DNA of 64,000 bases from Verrucomicrobiota bacterium (lineage in GTDB: Bacteria; Verrucomicrobiota; Verrucomicrobiia; Limisphaerales; UBA11320): NCBI GenBank assembly GCA_016199985.1, contig JACQFQ010000006.1, forward strand, positions 124,001-188,000, given 5' to 3'. The notes beneath the pieces were generated by a model, which saw only the letters and a list, made by a program, of their open reading frames with translations, made no database searches and had not been told where the DNA came from. Positions 28,701 through 37,300 of this stretch are shown in pieces. Made by a program: the position numbers and the translations under genes. Position 1 is the stretch's first letter. Every line of letters begins with the position of its first letter.

Positions 28701-30922
28701 GTGTTGCGCGCGGCGAGAACCGCGCCGATACCAGGCGACATCCCCGTGGGAATTTCGGCGGAAGGCGCGGTATCCGGGATGCCGAGAGTGTTGGACTGAT
28801 TGTACTCGACGCGTTCCTTGGTGCCGTCGGGATAGGAGATTTCCGCAATGCGCGTGTTGGTCCCCCCAGGCGGCCCGCCAGACAGGGTGAAGAAGGTGGT
28901 GCCGTATGGCGTTTGCATGAGCTGGACAATGTCGGTATAAAGGGTGGGAGGGAGAGGGGCGGGGGGTGGGAAGAGGCAGCCCGTGGCGCTGTCCGGCTGA
29001 TACAAAAAGCGCGACTCCAGCCCGAGGACGTCCGTGATTTTTGCGAGGAAATCATGATAGAGATATTCTACATGATTGGTATTGGTATCCCCGGGGCAGA
29101 GGGTGCCTTTGGAAACGGCCAAATGGTCATACTCAAAAGTGGCGAAGCGCCCAAACGGATCGGTGACTTTGGTAATCAGAAAGCTGTTGGTGGGGTGGTC
29201 GTAGGAAATGGTCGTCACCTGGCCAATCGCATCGGTGAGGGCGACGAGTGTCAGGTCCCCGTCGTACGTGAGGGTGACGGCGTTGCCGGCGGGGTCAATC
29301 ACTTGCGAGAGCAGGAAACCCAGACTGCCGCTGAGGGGGCCAAAGAGTTTCTTCGAGCCATCGGGATAGATCAGCTCGTAGGTGTTCGCGCTGAGTCGCT
29401 TGAGCAAGGTCTGGTCGTACTGGTTCGGGGCGTAAGTTTGAGTGTTCGTGTTGAACCCGGAGAAGACGCGCCCGCCGCCGCCACCAACAATGAGCTTGGG
29501 AGACCCCGAAGAAAAGTTGAGGGCTTCGTTCCAATCGTGCGTCCACTTCGGGCCAAGGAGTTCATCGGTTTGAGCCGCCGGCTGAAGGTAGTCCCGTTGA
29601 TTGTAACGGACTGTGAAGTACACAGGCGGACCAACGGGCGGCGTATAGCCCACCGGTGTATCCCTGATCTGCAAATTGGCGAGCATGAGATGCACGCTGC
29701 AAACGGCCATGCCCATCCCGCAACCCGAACCCGTGCAGGAGGCGGTCTGGTGGTTGTTGCACGCGTACTGATCCGGGTCGTTGCCGCCCGTTAGGCCCTT
29801 GCCCCAGATAGCTTCGCCTTCCTTTGTGTCAACGCTCCGCCAACCGCGCGGCAAGTCGCCCGGCGGGATGAGGAAATAACCGCTGGTCTCGGCTTCAAGC
29901 GCCTGACGGGTCGCCCACAACTCAGTCCCAAACGTTGGGTCTTTCACGAGAAAGCGTTCGCCGTCCTGGCGTACGAGCGCCGCATAATGACCGGCCTTCC
30001 AATGCACGACGGAAGGCACAACAAATGGTAGGGACGCGTTCCACCGCGTCCGATTATCGCTTTTATTTGGGGACGCGCTGGAACGCGTCCCTACCTGTCC
30101 CCTGAACGCCATCTGATAATACAGCCCCACTTTCTTCGAAAGTTCGGCCACTTGCGTCAGCGAGAAGCCTTTTTGCGTCGAGACGGAATTGAAAATCTCA
30201 ATGAACGCGTTTGTGGAACGCGACACGAGAAGTTGTTGATCCGACCTGAGGATACTCTGCAACGCCATCGGCCCGCACTTAAACGATACCCCCGGTTGGT
30301 TCCGCATCATCCAAAGCGAGTCCGAGGCGATATTAATCCGTTCGCTCGTTCCGCCGATGAACGTGCGTTTCTCGACGGATTTTAGCAGCGCCTCCAATTC
30401 GGTCATCCGCCCCAACCGTGAATAAAGGCCGGCCAATTCGCACACAGCCCGATCCGCGAGAAACTTACCTTTGGCATCTGTGGCCTTTTGCCCCAGCGCC
30501 CATGCGTCTTGCCACGCCTCCAACGCACGAGAGTAATACGCCGTGTTGTAATAATTGAGACCAAGACAGGTGAGCAGCCCCGCACGCCAGGGCGACTGGG
30601 GATGCCTTTCCAAAAACCCCGTTAGGCTGGCGAAATCATCAGGGCTGCTCCGTTTGGCATAACCGAGCAGTGCGGCCGCCAGGGCGGCGTTCTCCTCCCC
30701 ACTTGGCTCGCCACCAATCGGCACCAGCGGTTCTTCAAAAACTCTCGCGCGAAAGATCTCTTGGGTCGTTGGATTGGCGGAGAATTCCAGTTCCGTTTTC
30801 GGAGGCTGGACCTTGGGAAGGGTTCGGTTCACCCGTGTCGGTTTGTCCGCTGCGTCAGCAGCGGGAGAGAACGACGGTCCCATAACCAGCAGCGTTGCCA
30901 GGAGGAATCGAAGGGTTTTCAT
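25796..30922 (-). CDS. RHS-repeat protein with N-terminal C39-like cysteine peptidase domain
   Basis: Starting at the ATG at 30922 (signal peptide MKTLRFLLATLLVMGPSFSP) the protein has ~1708 residues. A helical, TPR-like region (~50-200) precedes a papain-like C39 peptidase domain with Cys in FKCGPMALQS, His in KAGHYAALV and Asp in LVKDPTFG. A long array of YD/RHS repeats follows (TFTYNALGQLLTASNPKGET, TYTYDELCRPVHRAI) and the conserved RHS core (DHLGSIRELTDSSG, SLALYRAYDPEVGRWLSRDP, DPVNYVDPSGL). The last ~150 residues form a variable tail I do not recognise. RHS shells often encapsulate toxins that a protease releases; a toxin role for the tail is inference, and no immunity gene follows directly. 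Two repeat sequences are embedded in frame at 26645-26675 and 30027-30095. Confidence 0.87.
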   Translation of the reverse strand: MKTLRFLLATLLVMGPSFSPAADAADKPTRVNRTLPKVQPPKTELEFSANPTTQEIFRARVFEEPLVPIGGEPSGEENAALAAALLGYAKRSSPDDFASLTGFLERHPQSPWRAGLLTCLGLNYYNTAYYSRALEAWQDAWALGQKATDAKGKFLADRAVCELAGLYSRLGRMTELEALLKSVEKRTFIGGTSERINIASDSLWMMRNQPGVSFKCGPMALQSILRSDQQLLVSRSTNAFIEIFNSVSTQKGFSLTQVAELSKKVGLYYQMAFRGQVGTRSSASPNKSDNRTRWNASLPFVVPSVVHWKAGHYAALVRQDGERFLVKDPTFGTELWATRQALEAETSGYFLIPPGDLPRGWRSVDTKEGEAIWGKGLTGGNDPDQYACNNHQTASCTGSGCGMGMAVCSVHLMLANLQIRDTPVGYTPPVGPPVYFTVRYNQRDYLQPAAQTDELLGPKWTHDWNEALNFSSGSPKLIVGGGGGRVFSGFNTNTQTYAPNQYDQTLLKRLSANTYELIYPDGSKKLFGPLSGSLGFLLSQVIDPAGNAVTLTYDGDLTLVALTDAIGQVTTISYDHPTNSFLITKVTDPFGRFATFEYDHLAVSKGTLCPGDTNTNHVEYLYHDFLAKITDVLGLESRFLYQPDSATGCLFPPPAPLPPTLYTDIVQLMQTPYGTTFFTLSGGPPGGTNTRIAEISYPDGTKERVEYNQSNTLGIPDTAPSAEIPTGMSPGIGAVLAARNTYLWSRTAMASSGGNYTKAKIYHWLHAENTGLTSGILESTKEPLERRVYFNYAGQYAVTVVGSNNLPTFIGRVLDDGQTQLYTNGYNAFGHLTNSADPLGRTFSYLYATNGIDLLEVRQTRAGNNELLFRATYNTQHLPLTTAGADGQTNTFTYNALGQLLTASNPKGETTTYTYSTDHYLIGVDGPLPGISDRVLASYDFFGRVRVLTGVTGYTVTFDYDVMDRITKITHPDSTFEQLTYTNLDLVTFRDRAGRQTLLEHDNMRQVKKQTDPLGRVTRFEWCRCGQMKSLTDPLGRTTSWLTDVQGRNIAKKYSNGSQVSYVYESASSRLKRIIDEKDQVTEFTWNRDDTVKSMAYGSAAIVTPGVSFTYELNYKRPASMTDGTGTTLYSYNPITGVAALGAGALASVDGPLPNDTITYTYDELCRPVHRAINGVDSAMMFDVAGRLVGVTNALGAFVYGYDGSTAQLVSKSLPNGQSEGRNYGNNLQDLMLQRITHQVGATALSEFLYGHDVAANRIATWSQQAGAQSPDLHTFGYDAANQLLSATVTNGGHLLSTFAYSYDTAANRLTEQVGTSNYTATYNALNEIQTTTTPGTTRTNEWDAEDRLAVVTVGSQRTEFTYDGLSRRVGIRQLVNGSEVSFRRFVWCGGEICEERDAAGAVTKRFFPQGVQITTLNPQPLTLNYYYTRDHLGSIRELTDSSGNVRARYAYDPYGRRTKLTGDMETDFGFAGMFWSTEASLSLALYRAYDPEVGRWLSRDPLPGAEMLQGPNLYPYVLNDPVNYVDPSGLAGFPNTLIPNSCTANPVKCGAALAAIGGGVQLARTYGPALSRAGPAITRFGALFQRAAPAVSQAAQCGQNAATRVPGALEGTVLQLQRVELVVEAPAVRSIAQRIIELGQRFRTTVSQIDFQILREQGFMTDDLYAVETGFAEIVWDLHLLEKISYTQAWQRLALLLEFNPRLWPGQ
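26645..26675. repeat. Low-complexity CTCAACC-type repeat inside the RHS gene
   Basis: On the coding strand GACTCTCAAC, CCTCAACC and GACTCTCAAC follow one another and encode TLNPQPLTLN between GVQIT and YYYTRDHL, where RHS proteins normally have only a few residues. It is an in-frame insertion of a simple repeat. Confidence 0.55.
30027..30095. repeat. 69-bp inverted-repeat (REP/MITE-like) element inside the C39 domain
   Basis: Two 25-bp arms (GGTAGGGACGCGTTCCACCG... and its complement at 30071-30095, one mismatch) enclose a 19-base loop. The length is a multiple of three, and it encodes an in-frame insert (GQVGTRSSASPNKSDNRT region) just before the catalytic His. Confidence 0.75.
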
Positions 30923-30942
30923 GGTGGGTATTCGTTCGGCGA

Positions 30943-31233
30943 TCACGGCCAGCGCAGGCGATAGAAGCGCTGCGGGAGGGCTGGGGCGTTAGTGTCGGTG
31001 AAGAGATAGCGCGGCGTGGCGGGGCCGAGGAAATACCAGTCCACAAGGTTGGTCGTGAATTCCACGCTGAACGCGCCGACGAAGGAATTGGTTAACGCGA
31101 AGGTCACGTTCGTGCCGCTGAAGATGTTCGTGATGTTGCTCAACGTATTGGTTGCCCCGTCGTTCACCACTTGTGCGCGCAGGGGCGGAGCAGCCACCAC
31201 CAACACCGCCAGCAAGGAGAGAGACGCTTTCAT
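30943..31233 (-). CDS. Small secreted protein consisting of a lone C-terminal module
   Basis: The 96-residue product has a signal peptide (MKASLSLLAVLVVAAPPLRA) and then a beta-rich module ending QRFYRLRWP. The same end (RFYRVRAFP, RFFRLRIP) closes the giant proteins encoded at 21815 and 31301, so this gene encodes little more than that tail module. Its stop lies 20 bases upstream of the C39-RHS start, so the two are likely co-transcribed. The upstream start codons in the same frame are ignored because only this one gives a leader. Confidence 0.65.
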   Translation of the reverse strand: MKASLSLLAVLVVAAPPLRAQVVNDGATNTLSNITNIFSGTNVTFALTNSFVGAFSVEFTTNLVDWYFLGPATPRYLFTDTNAPALPQRFYRLRWP

Positions 31234-31300
31234 ATTCGTTCCATTTCTTTGTGTTCTCTGCACGGGCGGTGGCCGAAAGTCTCGGCGTGGATTCTGGCGC

Positions 31301-33286
31301 CTACGGGATGCGCAGCCGGAAAAACCTGCTGCCGTTACCGATGGGAAGAGTGCGCGGATCGTCTGAACCGGGAACCGGAGTCCAAAGTGCGTTGGCATCC
31401 AACGTGGACGCGCTTTCCAAAATGGCGGTGGCAGACTCCGCTGGCCAGGACAACAGCATAGAGTTGCCCGAAAGCTGCATCTGCAATTTGAGCGCAGGCA
31501 CCGCTCGAACCAGCGCAAGGCTGTGAAAGTCTCCCCCCGTCACCGCCACCACACCATTCAATCCAGCCGGCACGGTGCTTTGACCGGCGCGGTTGTCTCC
31601 CCACGCCACGACGGTGCCGTTTGATTTGAGCGCCAGGCTGTGAAAGCCTCCCCCCGCCACCGCGACCACGCCGTTCAAATTAGCCGGCACGGTGGTTTGG
31701 TCAAAATTGTTCCATCCTCCCCACGCCACGACGGTGCCGTCGGATTTGAGCGCCAGGCTGTGATAGAATCCCGCCGCCACCGCGACCACGCCTGCCAGTC
31801 CAGCCGGCACTGTGGCAGGAACGTAGGCTGAACCGTTCCAAATGACTTCCCACGCCACGACTGCGCCATCGGATTTGAGCGCCAGGCTGTGATCGGCTCC
31901 CGCCGCCACGGCGACCACGCCAGTTAATACAGCCGGCACGGTGGCAGGAACGTTGGCTGAACCGTTATAAATTTTTCCCCATGCCGCGACTGTGCCGTCG
32001 GATTTGAGCGCCAGGTTGTGCGTGCCTCCCGCCGCAACCGCCATCACGCCAGTCAATCCAGCCGGCACGGTGCTTTGGCCATAAGAATTGTCTCCCCACG
32101 CCACGACTGTGCCGTTGGATTTGAGCGCCAGGCTGTGCAAGCTTCCCTCCGCCACGGCGACCACGTCAGTCAATCCAGCCGGCACGGTGACAGGAACGTA
32201 GCCACCAATGCCATTGTTCCAAATTCTTCCCCAGGCCACGACCGTGCCGTTGGATTTGAGCGTCAGGCCGTGACCGCTTCCCCCCGCCACGGCGACCACG
32301 TCATTCAATCCAACCGGCTCGGTGCTTTGGCCATAGTCGTTATTTCCCCACGCCACGACTGTGCCGTCGGATTTGAGCGCCAGGCTGTGATAGATTCCCG
32401 CCGCCACCGCGACCACGCCAGTCAATCCAGCCGGCACGGTGCTCTGGCCCTCATAGTTCCGTCCCCACGCCACGACTGTGCCGTCGGATTTAAGCGCCAG
32501 ACTGTGATAGCCTCCCTCCGCCACCGCGACCATGCCTGTCATTCCAGCGGGCATGGGCACGATGCTTTGGCCAGAAGCCTCGGATCCCCACGCCAGGATT
32601 GTGCCATCGGATTTGAGCGCCAGGCTGTGATAGATTCCCGCCGCCACGGCGACCACGCCAGTTAATCCAGCCGGGAGGGTGCTTTGGCCCGAACCGTTAT
32701 TTCCCCACGCCACCACTGTGCTGTCTGATTTGAGCGCGAGGCCGTGAGAGCCTCCTGCCGCCACCGCGACCACGCCAGTCAATCCAGCCGGCACTGTGGC
32801 AGGAGCGTAGCCTAAACCGTTCAAAATTGATCCCCACGCCACGATTGTGCCGTTGGACTGGAGCGCCAGGTTTTGAGCGTATCCCGCCGCCACCGCGACC
32901 ACGCCAGTCAATCCAGCGGGCACGGTGCTCTGGCCCTCATAGTTCCGTCCCCACGCCACGACTGTGCCATCGGATTTGAGCGCAATGCTGTGAGAGCTTC
33001 CTGCCCCTACCGCAACCACGCCATTCAATCCAGCCGGCACAGTGCTTTGGTGCGATCCGTTGTCTGCCCACGCGTTGTCTGCCCACGCCAGGACTGTGCC
33101 GTCGGATTTGAGCGCCAGGCTGTGAGCGCCTCCCGCCGCAACTTGCGAAAAGCGCGTGCCTGGTTCGAGGTAAGAAATGACGTGGTTGCCCCAACCGACG
33201 ACCGTGCCCGCGCCGGCCAGCGCATTCAGGGAAGCCAGCGCCAGCAGCACAACGAGACTGGTGTTTTTGTCTGTTTTGTTTTTCAC
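31301..33286 (-). CDS. Secreted RCC1-repeat beta-propeller protein
   Basis: A 661-residue protein read from a GTG, with a leader (KNTSLVVLLALASLNALAGA). About a dozen RCC1-like repeats of ~45-50 residues follow, each with HSLALKSDGTVVAWG, GQSTVPAGLTGVVAVAAG and similar wording. They should form one or two seven-bladed propellers. The C-terminus is a ~70-residue module ending SRFFRLRIP. The repeats are very similar at DNA level, as expected from recent expansion. Bacterial RCC1-repeat proteins of this kind are probably extracellular binding proteins; no enzymatic motif is present. Confidence 0.85.
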   Translation of the reverse strand: MKNKTDKNTSLVVLLALASLNALAGAGTVVGWGNHVISYLEPGTRFSQVAAGGAHSLALKSDGTVLAWADNAWADNGSHQSTVPAGLNGVVAVGAGSSHSIALKSDGTVVAWGRNYEGQSTVPAGLTGVVAVAAGYAQNLALQSNGTIVAWGSILNGLGYAPATVPAGLTGVVAVAAGGSHGLALKSDSTVVAWGNNGSGQSTLPAGLTGVVAVAAGIYHSLALKSDGTILAWGSEASGQSIVPMPAGMTGMVAVAEGGYHSLALKSDGTVVAWGRNYEGQSTVPAGLTGVVAVAAGIYHSLALKSDGTVVAWGNNDYGQSTEPVGLNDVVAVAGGSGHGLTLKSNGTVVAWGRIWNNGIGGYVPVTVPAGLTDVVAVAEGSLHSLALKSNGTVVAWGDNSYGQSTVPAGLTGVMAVAAGGTHNLALKSDGTVAAWGKIYNGSANVPATVPAVLTGVVAVAAGADHSLALKSDGAVVAWEVIWNGSAYVPATVPAGLAGVVAVAAGFYHSLALKSDGTVVAWGGWNNFDQTTVPANLNGVVAVAGGGFHSLALKSNGTVVAWGDNRAGQSTVPAGLNGVVAVTGGDFHSLALVRAVPALKLQMQLSGNSMLLSWPAESATAILESASTLDANALWTPVPGSDDPRTLPIGNGSRFFRLRIP

Positions 33287-33611
33287 AAGCTTTTCCTGGT
33301 TTTGGTTTCAATTACACATTACACATGCGCGTCGCAGGAGAAAACGGACATTGGAGGTTCGTGATAACACATTGCTGCACTCTCTGCTTCACGGACCGCG
33401 GCCAGCCTGCGGCTATCGGGTAAGTGCTGCTTGCGTTTCCGATTGAAGCAATGCTTTCGCTTCCTTATGCGGAGCATCGCCTGCTCCGGCCCGCATTCTT
33501 TCACTCTGCTAGAACAGAGTGGCGGAGTTGCCGTCGAGGATGCCGATGCTGCTGGTGCCGTCCAGATACAGTGTGCCGGAGTTGTACAGTGGATTCTCGT
33601 TTTCATACTCT

Positions 33612-34085
33612 TCACCGGCCCTTGTCACCAAAGATGAAGAGATAGAGCGGGTCGAAATCAGGGAACACTCTGGCGTAATGTCCGTGATCCTGAACGACGT
33701 ATTTCATGCAGAGGAGGCCGTCGCCGTCAAAGTCAACCAATTCTAACGCCTCCAGAGCTCCTGCCTTATCCACGACATTGCTCCAAAAGAACGCCTCCAA
33801 ACTCCGGTCGGGATAATCCAAGGCCGCCTCTTCCTGGATCGCATAGGCGTCTGCTCCGGTCGGCAGGGCTTCCACCTCAGTTTCGGTAAAAGCATATATG
33901 TCGAAGGTTTGGAACGGTGTTGGACAATCGGGTTTCTGCGGAACCGCCGCAGAACAGGTCACGACAATCCCAAATGCCATTAACCCGACGAAGGTTCTGA
34001 CGAGAATTTGATTGTTAATGAGGTTTGATGCCGCGCGGTTCAAACACGAGAGACCCGGCAGAATATTGATGATGAATGGTTTCAT
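33612..34085 (-). CDS. Small exported protein, possibly cut short by a frameshift
   Basis: The 157-residue product has a hydrophobic N-terminal segment (VRTFVGLMAFGIVVTCSAAV, ~29-48) and a soluble part with a calcium-like loop LVDFDGDGLLC and two further cysteines (KPDCPTPF). It ends FGDKGR. Removing one G near 33617 would continue the frame as DKAGEEYENENPLYNSGTLY and onward to a stop at 33509, an acceptable protein end. I cannot assign a family. An ECF-type promoter identical in layout to that of the downstream kinase gene precedes it, so the two are probably co-regulated. Apart from that possible extension I see nothing in 33287-33611. Confidence 0.65.
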   Translation of the reverse strand: MKPFIINILPGLSCLNRAASNLINNQILVRTFVGLMAFGIVVTCSAAVPQKPDCPTPFQTFDIYAFTETEVEALPTGADAYAIQEEAALDYPDRSLEAFFWSNVVDKAGALEALELVDFDGDGLLCMKYVVQDHGHYARVFPDFDPLYLFIFGDKGR

Positions 34086-34113
34086 AGTTGGTTCATGCAG
34101 TAGCTTTCACTCC

Positions 34114-34150
34114 GTACCTAAGCGGCGAGAACAAAAGGTTACAACCTTTC
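34114..34150 (-). promoter_or_regulatory. ECF-type promoter for the small exported protein
   Basis: On the minus strand TTGTAACC (-35) is followed after 15 bases by TTAGGTAC (-10), about 30 bases before the ATG at 34085. The same elements with the same spacing occur before the kinase gene. Confidence 0.65.
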
Positions 34151-34331
34151 GGGAATCTCCCTTTTAATGGAAAGGTGTGGCGTGCTGTCTCAGCGCGCCG
34201 GACGATGCAGGGAAGCTTCCCAATGGCGGTCGGCCTGGAGCAGCGCGGTGAGAACGCCAAGCCCCATCTGGAAACGTTTTCGGCCGCGCATGTAAGCGAT
34301 TGAGCCGAAGGGATACGCGGGATTGGCCGCT

Positions 34332-37300
34332 CTATTGCGCCGTCTTTTTCCGAGATTCCGCCTCTTCGATCTGTTTCCAAGTGGGTGCGGTCCAGAAGTG
34401 GATCCGGCCTTTCGTGTTCGAGGCCCCGATGGTGTTTCCGTCGGGAGAAAATGCCCCAGAAAGGAAGTGCGACCCGTCTTGCTCTCCGGCCAGAGTCGCC
34501 ACTTCTTCGTGCACATGCAGGTCCCACACTTTGATGGCGTCCCTCCCGCTGCTGCCCGCCGCCACGCGCTGTCCGTCAGGAGAAATCATGACGGAATAAA
34601 AGCCGTGCAAAGCGCCGCTCAACAACGCCCGGCGTGTCAGCGTCTCCGTATCCCAGAGCTCCACAGTCCCAATTTGGCTCGCCGCGGCAAACGTTTTGCC
34701 ATCCGGCGAGAGTGTCACCGAGAGGATGCCGCTCTGGCCTTTGAAGCGCCTCGGCTTGTCCGGATCATGAATCGGGATCAGAGCACAAAGTCCATCCCGG
34801 TACGCTATGCCTAGCAACTGTGCCGCCGAACTGAACGTCCAGCAGTCGTTCGTGAAGACCGGCCACTGGCGTATCTGCTTCCAGGTTGAGACATTCCATT
34901 CCGTGACCGGATCCCGAAAGTCATGCGTCAGGACTGTCCCGCCATTGAAAGCAAATCTCGTCGAGAGGCGTGCCGCAAAGTTTGTAACCATGCGCTGCTC
35001 TTGCACATCCCAGCAGACCAAGGTCCCCCCGTTGGTCCCTCCGTTGCCAGTCGCGAGGAGCCACCGCATGTCTGGCGAAAAAGCGAACGCGTAAATGTTC
35101 GTTAATGGCAGGGCTGGTTCGCTGATCAGTTGGAAGGTCGTCGGATCATAGAACCTGAGCCGGCCGCTTTTTTCGAGGGCGAGCAATCGGCCATCCGGTG
35201 AGTACCCCCACGAACGTGAAGTCCCGTCCTGTGGTATCCGATACTCAGCCGGCCGGTTCGTCGAGGCAGTGAGGTCCCACAGAATCACCGAACCATCCTT
35301 GCCGCCGCCAGCCAGCCAACGACCGTCCGGCGACACGTCAATTGTCCATAACTCACCGCCATGGCCGCGCAGAGTCCGAATGGGCTGGCGAGATTCAAAA
35401 TTCCAGAGGCGGACCGTTCGGTCCGCGCTGGCAGAAGCGAGAGTTTTGCCATCCGGCAAGAACTTCAAGCAACTGACCCAAGCTCGGTGGCCTTCCAGTG
35501 ATCCGAGAAGTTGACGTGTTCGTACATCCCATAACTTGATCGTGCGTTCCGCATAAGCGCCGGCCGTAACGAGGGTTTCTCCGTCCGGAGAGAACTCCAG
35601 CGCGGTGGTGTCCTCGTCCGCGACACGAAAGGGGCGGTGCGATCTGCCATTGGCGTCAGTCACCTGGACAAAACCAAGCGCGATGTCGGCGAATCGATTT
35701 CCATCGCGGCTGATGGCTAAGAATGGGCAGTTCATAACTGCTACGTTGCCGAGGTTAGCGGTAAAACTTGTGATCGACTTACCCTGAACAGGATCCCAAA
35801 TGGTGACGTTGTTTGACCGCCTTATGTCCGCGGTAAAGAGCCTTCCATCACCCGAGAAGGCGAGGCTCTTGACGTAAGCGGCAGCGGGGAGGCGATGCAT
35901 TTCCTTTCCGCTCCGAGCGTCCCAAAGCACAATGTTGCCCGGGCGATTGGATGCGTTGTAGAAGGCCAGCGTGTCGCTGTTGGGTGCGAACGAGATCCGG
36001 CTCCCGGGAAGATCTTCAAGATCTTCAAAGCTCGAAAGCAACTGGCGTTTACCAACGTCCCAGATGGTCACTTCATTTGGGAAAATCCCTCCGACTGCGA
36101 GCAAATTTCCATCGCCCGAGAATGAAACCGAGTGGATCGAATTGGACCGCTTGCACAGGGTGAAGGCCTCGTCGCCCTGGCAGAACTGCCAGAAGTAGCG
36201 CCATTCCCACCCCCGCAGGTCTTCTTCCCCTAGCTGAGGCCGATGTCTGTTCAACAGTTCCTGGGCACGGTCAAGCTCGCCCGCCGCCAGCGCCACTTGG
36301 AGCAGCTTCATGTCGGAGGCGTAGGCCTTTCTTCGCGCGGCCAGGGTCTGAGCCTCAGCGTCCTGGCGCATGCGAAGCTCGCTGGCTCTAGCTGCTTCAG
36401 CCCGCTGCCGCTGGCGTGTTTGGTCGCGCTCAGCTGTTTCGGCGCGTTGACGCGTTCTCCGCTCCTTAAGGAACAACCAGGTCGATAGTCCCAACCCAAT
36501 CACCAGCGCCGCCGCTATCGCGCTCGCTGCAGCAAAGGCCAGCTTGTTGCGCCTGAGCAGCTTCTGGAATCGATATAGCTGGCTCGGCGGCCGAGCCGTC
36601 ACAGGCTCATTGTTCAGATATCGCTGAATGTCGGAGGCGAGGTCATTGGCGGTGTCGCAACGGCGCGCGCGGTCTTTCTCCAGGCACTTCATCACGATCC
36701 AGTCCAGGTCACCCCTAATCTGGCTAACCAATTTAGGCAGCTCCATTTGCCGCCGCCTGGCTACCGTCGTTTGCTCCTCGGCTGTTAGCGCGCTGATGCG
36801 TGTGGATGGACGCGCCGGTTCCTGTTCGCGAATAATCCGGCGGACCTCATCCAGACTTGCCTCGATCAGCATTTTGCCGTCGAAGGGAGTCTTGCCCGTC
36901 AGTAATTCGTACAAAAGCACGCCCAGCGAATAAATGTCGCTGCGGGTATCAATATCCAAGCCGCTCATTTCGGCCTGCTCCGGGCTCATGTAAGCCGGCG
37001 TGCCAATAAACTGGTGCAGTTGTGTATAGACCGTCTTTTCCGTCAGTTCCTGCTGAGTCGCCTTGGCAATCCCGAAATCTATGACTTTCGGAACCGGTAC
37101 CCCGTCGTGCAATGTCACAAGGATATTCGAAGGCTTGATATCGCGGTGGATGATTCCCTTTTGGTGCGCGTGCTGGATCGCGCGGCAAATTTGGATGAAC
37201 AGTTCCAACCGTTGGATCGTGAGCAAATTATTCTGGTCGCAGTAGTCGGTAATTCTGATCCCGCGCACCAGCTCCATCACAAAATAAGGCCGGCCGGCCG

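Noticed and set aside
28226-29794. Plus-strand frame of 522 codons
   Set aside because: It is antisense to conserved RHS repeats and shows no domain.
31640-33000. Regular direct repeats that could suggest a CRISPR array
   Set aside because: The period is about 140-150 bases and matches RCC1 protein repeats on the minus strand; there are no short identical repeats with unique spacers.
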